Assembly: GCA_019245275.1 (NCBI GenBank)
Contig: JAFARW010000074.1
Span: forward strand, 1-7,902
Reading direction: 5' to 3'
DNA length: 7,902 bases
Origin: Vulcanimicrobiota bacterium
GTDB lineage: Bacteria; Vulcanimicrobiota; Vulcanimicrobiia; Vulcanimicrobiales; Vulcanimicrobiaceae
Numbering within the stretch: the stretch's first letter is position 1; every line of letters starts with the position of its first letter. The position numbers and the translations under genes are program-made. A model generated the notes under the pieces. That model searched no databases, had not been told where the DNA came from, and saw only the letters and a list, made by a program, of their open reading frames with translations. Shown here piece by piece: positions 1-6,145 of the stretch.

Positions 1-1
1 C

Positions 2-643
2 GAATTCGCGGAAAAATATTACGCGACGGGCGTCCCGATTCGCGCTTCGCTGCGGCAACTGCCCGATCGCGCGGCAGCAGCACACCGTCTCGGCTTAGAT
101 CCTCTGAAGCGAACCTTGCTCGTCATGGGCGGCAGCCAGGGTGCGCGTTCCATCAATGATGCCGTCGTAGCGTTATTGTCAAATCAGCAACTGCCGGAAG
201 GGTGGCAAGTGCTTCACCTTTCCGGGGAGAGCGACTATGCGCGCGTTTCGAGTGCATATCAAAAACTCGGCAGTTCAAACGTCGTGCTGCCGTTTCTTGC
301 CGATCCAATGGATGCGTACGCCTGCGCAGATGTTGCGCTCGCACGCGCCGGTGCGGCGACGCTTGCCGAGCTTGCGGCCGTCGGCTTGCCGTCCATTCTC
401 GTGCCATACCCGCACGCCAGCGAAGATCACCAGCGAGTCAACGCGCAACGCTTTGAACGCGTGGGTGCGGCCGCAGTGATCGATGATGCCAAGCTGAACG
501 CAGAGGCGCTTGTGCGCACGCTCGGCACGGTACTCGGTCCGCCGACACTGCAGCGAATGAGCGAAGCAGCGCATTCGCTCAGCAAACCGCAGGCGCTCGA
601 CTCGATCATCGAGCGCGTCCACGCGCTCACGGGGGCGCTTTGA
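2..643 (+). CDS. murG: MurG C-terminal part (undecaprenyl-PP-MurNAc-pentapeptide UDP-GlcNAc transferase), 5' end outside window
   Basis: MurG transfers GlcNAc from UDP-GlcNAc to lipid I to form lipid II, at the cytoplasmic face of the membrane. The reading frame is open from base 2 with no start needed, so the gene enters from the left; 213 residues of the usual roughly 350-370 are visible. This is essentially the C-terminal GT-B domain. It shows GGSQGARSIN (visible residues 43-52), the motif that opens the second Rossmann domain, then ARAGAATLAEL and the stretch LVPYPHASEDHQRVNA that forms the UDP-GlcNAc pocket. The interdomain segment reads TGVPIR where TGNPVR is usual. The frame ends at TGA 641-643, 22 nt before murC, as expected in a dcw cluster. 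The missing N-terminal half should carry the lipid I-binding GGxxGH loop. The identification is secure. Confidence 0.95.
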   Translation, partial: EFAEKYYATGVPIRASLRQLPDRAAAAHRLGLDPLKRTLLVMGGSQGARSINDAVVALLSNQQLPEGWQVLHLSGESDYARVSSAYQKLGSSNVVLPFLADPMDAYACADVALARAGAATLAELAAVGLPSILVPYPHASEDHQRVNAQRFERVGAAAVIDDAKLNAEALVRTLGTVLGPPTLQRMSEAAHSLSKPQALDSIIERVHALTGAL

Positions 644-665
644 CCCGAATCAGAAGAAAACGTGC

Positions 666-2045
666 GTGAAAGGCGCCCTTCACTTCGTTGGTATCGGCGG
701 CATTGGGATGAGTGCGATCGCGCGTATCTTGATGACTCGCGGCGACCGAATCAGCGGCTCGGACCTCCAACAGAGCCGGCTGACGGAGCAGCTGCGGGCC
801 GGCGGTGTGCGCATCACGATCGGCCATCGAGCGAAGAACATCGACGGCGCGCGCGCGGTCGTGATCAGCTCGGCGATCGGCCCTGAGAATCCGGAATTTG
901 TCGCTGCCGGCGAGCGCGGGTTGCCGATCTACCGCCGCGGCGAGATGCTCGCGCATTTAATGCGCGGCCGGCGCGGCATTGCAATCGCGGGAACGCACGG
1001 CAAGACGACGACCACCGCCATGGCCGCCGCGGTGCTAAGCGGCGCAGGTTTGGATCCAACCGTACTGATCGGCGGCGAAGCAATCGAGTGGGGAAGCAAT
1101 GCGCGCGATGGCAGCGGCGCGTGGTTTTTGACCGAAGCGGATGAATCGGACGGCTCCTTCATGGAGCTCGTTCCGGAGATCGCGCTAGTCACGAACATTG
1201 AGAACGATCACATCGCAAGCGATGAGGAGCTGCCGCGATTGCGCAGCGCTTTCGCCGGCTTCCTACGGCGTCTGCCTGCCGACGGCGTGGCCGTGATTGG
1301 CGTCGACAATAAAGAGAGCGCAGCCCTAGCGCGATTGTCGCGCGTCGCGCGAACGCTGACATTTGGGTTATCGGAACGCGCTGACGTGCATGCGAAGGAT
1401 GCGCGCTACGAGCGATTCGGCTCGACGTTTGACGTCATCGCCGCGAAAAAGCGAATCGGAAACGTACGGCTGCGGGTTCCCGGAGAGATCAATGTTTTCA
1501 ACGCGCTGGGTGCAATTGCAATCGGGCTGACGCTAGATGTTCCATTCGCCGCCGTGGCTGAGGCGCTCTCGCAGTTTGCAGGCGTTCGCCGTCGTTTCGA
1601 GATTCTGGCGCGCACACCGCGATTGAGCGTCGTGGATGACTATGCGCATCATCCGACGGAAGTCAAAGCCACGATCGCCGCCGCGCGTGCGTATCACGAT
1701 GGCCAAGTGATCGTCGCATTCCAACCCCACCGCTATACGCGCACCGCGTACCTCGCGCATGAATTCGCCGATGCGCTCAGGGGCGCGCAGGCGGTTTTCC
1801 TAACTCCGGTTTACGCGGCTTCGGAAAACCCGATCGACGGCGTCAGCGAACGTTCGATCGGCGAACCGCTGCAGGCGCTTGGCACCGAAGTCCATTACAT
1901 CAAGCGCCTGGATCAACTTCCGCAGCGTATTTTGGAAGCGGCATCACCCGGCGCGCTCGTGTTGATGTTGGGCGCAGGCGACATCACGCAATACGCGGCC
2001 ATTCTCGCGAGTCAGGTACAAGAGCGCACGCCGGTGATCGCATGA
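666..2045 (+). CDS. murC: UDP-N-acetylmuramate--L-alanine ligase (MurC)
   Basis: This cytosolic ATP-dependent ligase adds L-alanine to UDP-MurNAc, the first step of the stem peptide. The 459-residue product is the normal family length. It begins with the N-terminal Rossmann motif HFVGIGGIGMSAIARIL (6-22), followed by the ATP P-loop GTHGKTTTT (109-117), EADESDGSF (157-165), TNIENDH (176-182), GVRRRFE (306-312), DDYAHHPTEV (324-333) and AFQPHRYTRT (351-360). The start is GTG at 666, because it sits just before the Rossmann strand and has a weak AGAAG at 652-656. A nearby GTG at 662 is in another frame. The stop overlaps the murB start as ATGA. One oddity is PGEINVFNALGA (272-283), where MurC proteins usually have His rather than Ile before Asn-Val. 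All Mur-ligase signature residues I can check are present. Confidence 0.97.
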   Translation: MKGALHFVGIGGIGMSAIARILMTRGDRISGSDLQQSRLTEQLRAGGVRITIGHRAKNIDGARAVVISSAIGPENPEFVAAGERGLPIYRRGEMLAHLMRGRRGIAIAGTHGKTTTTAMAAAVLSGAGLDPTVLIGGEAIEWGSNARDGSGAWFLTEADESDGSFMELVPEIALVTNIENDHIASDEELPRLRSAFAGFLRRLPADGVAVIGVDNKESAALARLSRVARTLTFGLSERADVHAKDARYERFGSTFDVIAAKKRIGNVRLRVPGEINVFNALGAIAIGLTLDVPFAAVAEALSQFAGVRRRFEILARTPRLSVVDDYAHHPTEVKATIAAARAYHDGQVIVAFQPHRYTRTAYLAHEFADALRGAQAVFLTPVYAASENPIDGVSERSIGEPLQALGTEVHYIKRLDQLPQRILEAASPGALVLMLGAGDITQYAAILASQVQERTPVIA

Positions 2046-2998
2046 CGGCAGTATCGATGCACCCGAGCTTGCTGACCGATAACGACAAGGCCGAACTTCG
2101 AACGATCTGCGGGAAGCGCGTGCAGTTCGACCAGCCGCTCGCGCCGTTCACGTCGTGGAAGATCGGTGGGCCGGCGGATGCGTGGATCGTCTGCGAGGAT
2201 GAAGCGCAGGTTGCGGAGCTGATGCGATTCTGTTTACGACGGCGGCTGCCGTGGTTCGTCTTGGGCAGCGGTTCGAATCTGCTGATCGGCGATGGTGGAA
2301 TTCGCGGGCTCGTCCTTCGTCTCACCGGCGATTTCTTGTCGATTGAGGTGAGGACTCTGAATGGCGAAGTCATCATCGAGGCCGGCGCATCCGCGTCGAT
2401 GGCGATGATGACGGCCAAAGGCGCATCGCAGGGTGCACTCGGGATCGACTCGCTCGTCGGCATCCCGGGAACCGTCGGCGGCTCCTTGCGCATGAATGCC
2501 GGCACGGATCGCGAGATCGGTGAATTCGTGCGCAGCGTTTGGGTGCAATCGCCTTCGAAGCCACAACCGGCGGCCGTGACGGTTCAGTACTACTATCGAC
2601 ACACTTCGCTCGCGCGCGACGCGATTGTCTCGCGCGTGACGCTGGCGTTCGAGCGCGGCGATCCGAAAACGGTTCGCGAGCAAGCCCAGCGCCGGCTCGT
2701 GCGACGCAAAGAGACGCAGCCGATCGCCTTGCCAAACGCCGGATCGTGCTTTCGCAATCCGCCGGGAGATAAGGCGGCACGTTTGATCGAAGCGGTCGGC
2801 GCGAAAGGCTGGCGCGAGGGCGGCGCGGAGATTTCGCCGCTTCACGCCAACTTCATCAACAATCTGGGCGACGCGCGCGCCGTCGACGTAGCGACGCTCC
2901 TATCGCGGGTGCGTCGTGCGGTTGCGGAACGCTTCGAAATCGAAATGGAGCTGGAAGTGCATCTTGTCGGCGTCTTTGTAGCTGAACATGAACAGTAG
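2042..2998 (+). CDS. murB: UDP-N-acetylenolpyruvoylglucosamine reductase (MurB)
   Basis: MurB is a cytosolic FAD enzyme that reduces UDP-GlcNAc-enolpyruvate to UDP-MurNAc with NADPH, the step feeding MurC. The 318-residue product has the FAD-domain motifs TSWKIGGPADAW (37-48), GSGSNLLIGDGGIRGL (75-90) and GIPGTVGGSLRMNAG (140-154). The substrate-binding segment is YYYRHTSL (183-190) with the conserved Arg186. The catalytic region is NAGSCFRNP (232-240), where Ser235 is the expected proton donor and a Cys follows it. Then come KGWREGGAEISPLHANFINN (255-274) and the C-terminal ELEVHLVG (303-310). The length and the simple GSxFRNP segment suggest a type II MurB, though I have not aligned it. ATG 2042 overlaps the murC stop. 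No strong Shine-Dalgarno is visible, so coupled translation is likely. ATG 2057 is a possible alternative start. Confidence 0.97.
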   Translation: MTAVSMHPSLLTDNDKAELRTICGKRVQFDQPLAPFTSWKIGGPADAWIVCEDEAQVAELMRFCLRRRLPWFVLGSGSNLLIGDGGIRGLVLRLTGDFLSIEVRTLNGEVIIEAGASASMAMMTAKGASQGALGIDSLVGIPGTVGGSLRMNAGTDREIGEFVRSVWVQSPSKPQPAAVTVQYYYRHTSLARDAIVSRVTLAFERGDPKTVREQAQRRLVRRKETQPIALPNAGSCFRNPPGDKAARLIEAVGAKGWREGGAEISPLHANFINNLGDARAVDVATLLSRVRRAVAERFEIEMELEVHLVGVFVAEHEQ

Positions 2999-3929
2999 AC
3001 CGCGGGTCGCCGTTGTTATGGGCGGACCGAGTTGGGAGCGCGAAATCTCGATTGCCTCCGGCTCGGAAGTGATGCGGGCGCTCGTGAACCTCGGATACGA
3101 AGCGAAGTCGCTCGACTACGACAACCGCTTCGTTGAATCGATTCGCAAAGTTGCGCCCGACGTCGTCTTCAACGCACTGCATGGGCCAGGCGGCGAGGAC
3201 GGTCAAATTCAAGGCGTCTTGGATTGGCTCGGCATTCCATACACCGGGAGTGCGCTTCGCGCGTCGGCACTCGCGATGGACAAACACTTAACGAAGAAGC
3301 TGCTCTCAGCCGAAGGGCTGCCGACGCCGGTTTGGGACCTCTTCGATCTTTCGGGCGGAACGTTGCCACTTTTGCCGGGCGCGCTTGATCTGCCGCTCGT
3401 GATCAAGCCGCGGTATGAAGGCTCGAGCGCCGGCGTCTCGATCGTTCGCTCGCATGAGCAATGGAGCGCCGCGATGGTCGAAACTGCGAAAGAATTCCCG
3501 GAGGTAATCGCTGAAGAATTTGTCGCTGGCCGTGAGTTTTCGTGCGGCATCTTGGGCGAAGAAGCGTTGCCGATCGCCGAGATCATTCCGACGCAAGACG
3601 AATTCTACAACTTCAATGCGAAGTATCGGCCCGGCGGCAGCCGTCATCTCGTCCCAGCGCCAATCGACGAAGATTTGAGCACGCGGTTGCAAATGCTCGC
3701 GCTCTCGGTGCATCGCATGATCGGGTTGCGCGATTATTCACGCACGGATTTTATTGTGACCGATGAAGGCCGCCCATATATCCTTGAGATCAACTCTTTG
3801 CCCGGTTTCACGGCGACGAGCATTGTTCCGGATGAGTGCCGCGCGATCGGGATGTCGTTTGAAAATTTGGTTGAACGCTTGATCGAATTCGCAATGCAGC
3901 GCGGCGAAGCGCAAGCCGTGGCGGGCTAG
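2988..3929 (+). CDS. ddl: D-alanine--D-alanine ligase (Ddl)
   Basis: This cytosolic ATP-grasp ligase joins two D-alanines for the pentapeptide terminus. The 313-residue length is typical of bacterial Ddl. It shows GGPSWEREISIASG (12-25), NALHGPGGEDGQIQG (62-76), the ATP-binding VIKPRYEGSSAGVS (138-151), FYNFNAKY (206-213) and the metal-binding RPYILEINSLPG (262-273, Glu267 and Asn269, with Asp254 upstream). The Glu-Ser-Tyr triad that marks DdlB-type D-Ala-D-Ala specificity in E. coli (Glu15, Ser150, Tyr216) aligns with Glu17, Ser146 and Tyr213. I therefore expect D-Ala-D-Ala rather than the D-Ala-D-Lac depsipeptide. The start overlaps the last 11 nt of murB and has no clear Shine-Dalgarno, pointing to coupled translation. 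It is the last gene of the + strand cell-wall run; the next gene is convergent after a single base. The partner racemase gene lies at the right edge of the window. Confidence 0.96.
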   Translation: MNSRPRVAVVMGGPSWEREISIASGSEVMRALVNLGYEAKSLDYDNRFVESIRKVAPDVVFNALHGPGGEDGQIQGVLDWLGIPYTGSALRASALAMDKHLTKKLLSAEGLPTPVWDLFDLSGGTLPLLPGALDLPLVIKPRYEGSSAGVSIVRSHEQWSAAMVETAKEFPEVIAEEFVAGREFSCGILGEEALPIAEIIPTQDEFYNFNAKYRPGGSRHLVPAPIDEDLSTRLQMLALSVHRMIGLRDYSRTDFIVTDEGRPYILEINSLPGFTATSIVPDECRAIGMSFENLVERLIEFAMQRGEAQAVAG

Positions 3930-3938
3930 ATTAGCTCG
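3922..3938. other. Small hairpin spanning the two convergent stop codons (ddl / DUF5069)
   Basis: The arms 3922-3928 (CGGGCTA) and 3932-3938 (TAGCTCG) pair over seven positions, one of them a G-T wobble, around a 3-nt loop. The structure contains the ddl TAG (3927-3929) and the DUF5069 TAA (reverse strand, 3931-3933). Only one base separates the two genes. No T-tract follows on either strand, so it is not a canonical intrinsic terminator. A role in blocking read-through between the convergent genes is only a guess. Confidence 0.25.
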
Positions 3939-4353
3939 GGAACATCTCCGCGTCGTCGGCCTCCAGCATGTCGACCAGGTAGTAGATGTCCGGCCGCTTT
4001 TCGATGATCGGATAGCGCTTCGCGAAAGCGGCGCGATCCTCGACGTCGTCGAGTGAACGCTTAGTGATGTACGAGGTGAATTCGGGATAGGCAGATGTCG
4101 TCGCATTGTCGCGCAGCCAAGCTACAACGTCGTCGTCGCTCTTGGCTTTTGCAACGGCGTCCCGCAGCTGGTCCTCCGTGACACCGATCGCATCGAGCAT
4201 GCGCTGGCTAAATCCGGGAATCCGATACGGTCCGAGATTACCGCCGGGAAGGGACGCGCGAAGCTTATCGATCGTGCGCGGGAGCATCGCAAGCCCATCG
4301 AGTTGTGCCTTTGGGCTGCGCGGCGGCGCTTTCGAGAGATCTAACGGTTCCAC
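3931..4353 (-). CDS. DUF5069 domain protein, function unknown
   Basis: I recognise this as a DUF5069-type protein, a small soluble bacterial family of no established function. With the GTG start at 4353 it is 140 residues, about the family size. The N-terminus carries the characteristic EPLDLSKAPPRSP (2-14), then LPRTIDKLRASLPGGNLGPY (24-43), a middle GVTEDQLRDAVAKAKSDDDV helix region (57-76) and an acidic C-terminus. There is no signal peptide or membrane segment, so it should be cytosolic. I prefer GTG 4353 because AGGAAAGG lies at the right distance and the family motif begins right after it. ATG 4377 and TTG 4410 are in-frame alternatives that would add 8 or 19 residues unlike the family. 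The start overlaps the end of the upstream lipoprotein gene by 13 nt, so the two are probably co-translated. The stop lies one base from the ddl stop, in convergent orientation. Confidence 0.85.
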   Translation of the reverse strand: MEPLDLSKAPPRSPKAQLDGLAMLPRTIDKLRASLPGGNLGPYRIPGFSQRMLDAIGVTEDQLRDAVAKAKSDDDVVAWLRDNATTSAYPEFTSYITKRSLDDVEDRAAFAKRYPIIEKRPDIYYLVDMLEADDAEMFPS

Positions 4354-4961
4354 TTTGATTGGCCTTTCCTGAAGCATGCAGCAAGTGCTGCTCTCGAATG
4401 ACTCCCGCAATCCAAAATGAGTTTCGTGGCCGCATAATAGTGTTCGGCGAGGTCGTCCGGCGCTTCGCCGTAGCGTTGCCGGTAGGCCGCTTCAAACTGA
4501 GCGCGCTGCGAACCGGTGAGGGCGTCCGAGACCCGGGGAGCGAGCACGATTGGAATGTGCTCGCGCCTTGCGACACGCGCCTCTGCGCGGGCTACCGGTT
4601 CATTAAATCCACCCAAGACGCCGATCACTGCACCGTTCGTAGCAAGCGCGGCGACATTCTTGGCGGCAAATCCGGGATTGCGCCAATCGCCGGCGCCTTC
4701 GTGTTCATGCGGATCGGCGAAGCCACCGCCTGAAGCATCGCGTACGTCAAGTTGTAAGATATAGCCGCGATGCTCGCTGATCGCAAGACGCACGGCCTGA
4801 AGTGCGAGGATTCCGCGCGCTCCATCCGGCCCGGCGAGTGGCAAATCCACGCCGAGCGTCGGGGTATGAGAGCCGCAACTCGCAAGGCTTATCGCTGTAA
4901 ATGCAACAGCGAGGGCGCATGCATGGAAAAGCCCCCGAAGCCTGAAACCACCCCTTCCCAT
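4341..4961 (-). CDS. Short putative lipoprotein resembling a LivK-type ABC substrate-binding protein, second lobe mostly absent
   Basis: The 206-residue product starts with a lipoprotein signal: basic MGRGGFRLRG (1-10), hydrophobic 11-26, and lipobox LASC with Cys29 as the predicted lipidated residue. The following part resembles the first lobe of type I periplasmic binding proteins for branched-chain amino acids (Peripla_BP_6-like): LGVDLPLAGPDG (36-47), then GAVIGVLGGFNEPVARAEA (110-128) and HIPIVLAPRVSDALTG (135-150). It then passes straight to what looks like the family's C-terminal helix, FEAAYRQRYGEAPDDLAEHYY (about 156-176). Family members have about 350-400 residues, so roughly 150 are missing, with the junction near base 4511. 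ATG 4961 is chosen because it gives a compact signal peptide; ATG 5009 and TTG 5033 are alternatives that run into citrate synthase. No strong Shine-Dalgarno is visible. The gene may be decaying or a reduced non-transport form; the ligand is unknown. Confidence 0.7.
   Translation of the reverse strand: MGRGGFRLRGLFHACALAVAFTAISLASCGSHTPTLGVDLPLAGPDGARGILALQAVRLAISEHRGYILQLDVRDASGGGFADPHEHEGAGDWRNPGFAAKNVAALATNGAVIGVLGGFNEPVARAEARVARREHIPIVLAPRVSDALTGSQRAQFEAAYRQRYGEAPDDLAEHYYAATKLILDCGSHSRAALAACFRKGQSKWNR
4363..4370 (-). promoter_or_regulatory. Shine-Dalgarno that decides the DUF5069 start
   Basis: The reverse strand reads AGGAAAGG, nine bases before GTG 4353. Neither ATG 4377 nor TTG 4410 has a comparable site. 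The motif lies inside the last codons of no other - strand gene except the upstream lipoprotein frame, whose TAG is at 4341-4343, so ribosomes finishing that frame pass directly over it. Confidence 0.6.
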
Positions 4962-4962
4962 G
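4959..4962. other. Overlapping head-to-head start codons in one CATG
   Basis: The citrate synthase ATG occupies 4960-4962 on the + strand, and the favoured lipoprotein ATG occupies 4961-4959 on the - strand. The 5' ends of two divergent genes therefore share bases and there is no intergenic promoter region. Each promoter and ribosome-binding site must lie in the other gene's coding sequence, or one start is wrong. On the + strand there is no upstream ATG, GTG or TTG in the citrate synthase frame back to an in-frame TGA at 4867-4869, so that start is well constrained. Confidence 0.6.
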
Positions 4963-6141
4963 TCTACCACTGGGTCAACAATCGTCGACCGCGGACTCGA
5001 AGGCGTCATCGTCGGGTCGACCGACCTGAGCAACGTCGAAGGCCAGATCGGACGGCTGACCTACCGCGGTTATAGCATCGATGATTTAGCACAGAACGCG
5101 TGCTTCGAAGAGGTGTGCCATCTCTTCTTGTACGGCCGGCTGCCGACCAAGAGCGAGCTGCAGCAGCTGCAAACTGAACTGGCCACGCATCGGATGCTGC
5201 CCGAACCGCTCGTCATGGCGATGGAGCGCGTTCCCGCGACGGCGTGGCCGATGGACGTCGTGCGCACGGTTGCATCCGGACTCGCGCTGTTCTCGCCGGT
5301 AAATCCGACCGGCACGCACGTTTCGGACGAGCACACGGCGATCGAGTTGATTGCGAAGATGACGACGATCGTCGCAGCCTTCGATCGCATCCGCCGTGGC
5401 CTGGAGCCGATCGAGCCGCGCCACGACCTTTCGCATGCGAGAAACTTCCTTTATATGCGCACCGGAGAGGAGCCGTCCGATAGCGAGGCCGAGGCACTCG
5501 ATACGTACTTGGTGCTCCTCGCCGACCACTCGTTTAACGCCTCGACGTTCTCCGCGCGGGTCACCGCCTCAACGAAGGCCGATATGTACGCTGCCGTCAC
5601 GGCGGCATTGGCGACGCTCGCGGGGGAAGCGCACGGCGGCGCTCCCAGTGCGGTCATGAAGATGATCCTCGAGGTCGGCCAGCCGAAGCGCAGCGAGACA
5701 TACGTGCGGGAAATCCTCGCGCGCGGCGCTCGCATCATGGGCATGGGACATCGCGAGTATAAGGTCCGCGATCCGCGCGCCAAGCACTTGGAGAAGATGG
5801 CGAAGCAACTCGGCGAGACGAGCAACTCGCGCTGGTACAAGATCGCGCGCGCCCTCGAAGACGCTTCGCAGAAAGTACTGCAAGAGCAAAAACCGGGACG
5901 CAAGATCTTTGCGAACGTCGAGTTCTATACTGCGCCGACGCTTGCGGCGCTGGGCATTCCGGATGACGAGTTCACGTGCATGTTTGCATGCGGCCGCATC
6001 GCCGGCTGGACCGCGCACATCCTCGAGCAGCTCGCGGATAACCGATTGATCCGCCCCCAGGCGACGTACACCGGCCCGGAAGTGCATCCGTTCGTGCCGG
6101 TTGAGTTGCGAACAAACGGCCAACAGGGAAAGCGCGACTGA
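4960..6141 (+). CDS. Citrate synthase (possibly methylcitrate-active)
   Basis: This cytosolic enzyme condenses oxaloacetate with acetyl-CoA to citrate at the entry of the TCA cycle. The 393-residue product is of the shorter citrate/2-methylcitrate synthase type. The N-terminus GLEGVIVGSTDLSNVEGQIGRLTYRGYSIDDLA (12-44, in pieces) is typical. The active-site blocks are HSFNASTFSARV (190-201), GEAHGGAPSAVMKM (222-235) with His225, GMGHREYKVRDPRA (261-274) with His264, NVEFYTAPTLAALGIP (319-334), and RIAGWTAHILEQLADNRLIRP (346-366, in pieces). The position of the catalytic base, Asp375 in pig citrate synthase, is Glu321 here. I cannot separate citrate from 2-methylcitrate specificity by eye; no prp genes are nearby, which favours citrate. 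The start has no clear Shine-Dalgarno and overlaps the divergent lipoprotein start. hisA follows after 4 nt. Confidence 0.94.
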   Translation: MSTTGSTIVDRGLEGVIVGSTDLSNVEGQIGRLTYRGYSIDDLAQNACFEEVCHLFLYGRLPTKSELQQLQTELATHRMLPEPLVMAMERVPATAWPMDVVRTVASGLALFSPVNPTGTHVSDEHTAIELIAKMTTIVAAFDRIRRGLEPIEPRHDLSHARNFLYMRTGEEPSDSEAEALDTYLVLLADHSFNASTFSARVTASTKADMYAAVTAALATLAGEAHGGAPSAVMKMILEVGQPKRSETYVREILARGARIMGMGHREYKVRDPRAKHLEKMAKQLGETSNSRWYKIARALEDASQKVLQEQKPGRKIFANVEFYTAPTLAALGIPDDEFTCMFACGRIAGWTAHILEQLADNRLIRPQATYTGPEVHPFVPVELRTNGQQGKRD

Positions 6142-6145
6142 CGCC

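Noticed and set aside
662..886. GTG-initiated frame at 662 overlapping the murC start
   Set aside because: It is out of frame with the conserved MurC Rossmann motif and its product is low-complexity Arg-rich sequence.
2234..2845. Long reverse-strand open frame (203 codons) inside murB
   Set aside because: It lies wholly antisense to a well-conserved gene, its product is Arg-rich with no recognisable motif, and such frames are expected in GC-rich coding DNA.
4106..4733. Two forward open frames opposite DUF5069 and the lipoprotein (4106-4372 and 4359-4733)
   Set aside because: The reverse strand has the recognisable DUF5069 family motif and a lipobox signal peptide; the forward frames show neither motifs nor plausible ribosome-binding sites.
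4755..4760. TAAGAT as a -10 element for citrate synthase
   Set aside because: It is about 200 nt from the start codon, has no convincing -35 element, and lies in coding sequence of the opposite strand.
4870..4959. Upstream open extension of the citrate synthase frame after TGA 4867-4869
   Set aside because: It contains no ATG, GTG or TTG in frame, so it cannot provide a normal start.
3930..4961. The reverse-strand gene pair as a mobile element or defence island
   Set aside because: There are no integrase, transposase, direct repeats or terminal inverted repeats at its borders, and its base composition looks like its neighbours.
6101..6145. 15-codon N-terminal extension of hisA into citrate synthase
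   Set aside because: HisA barrel strand 1 begins right after ATG 6146, and the extension has no family similarity.
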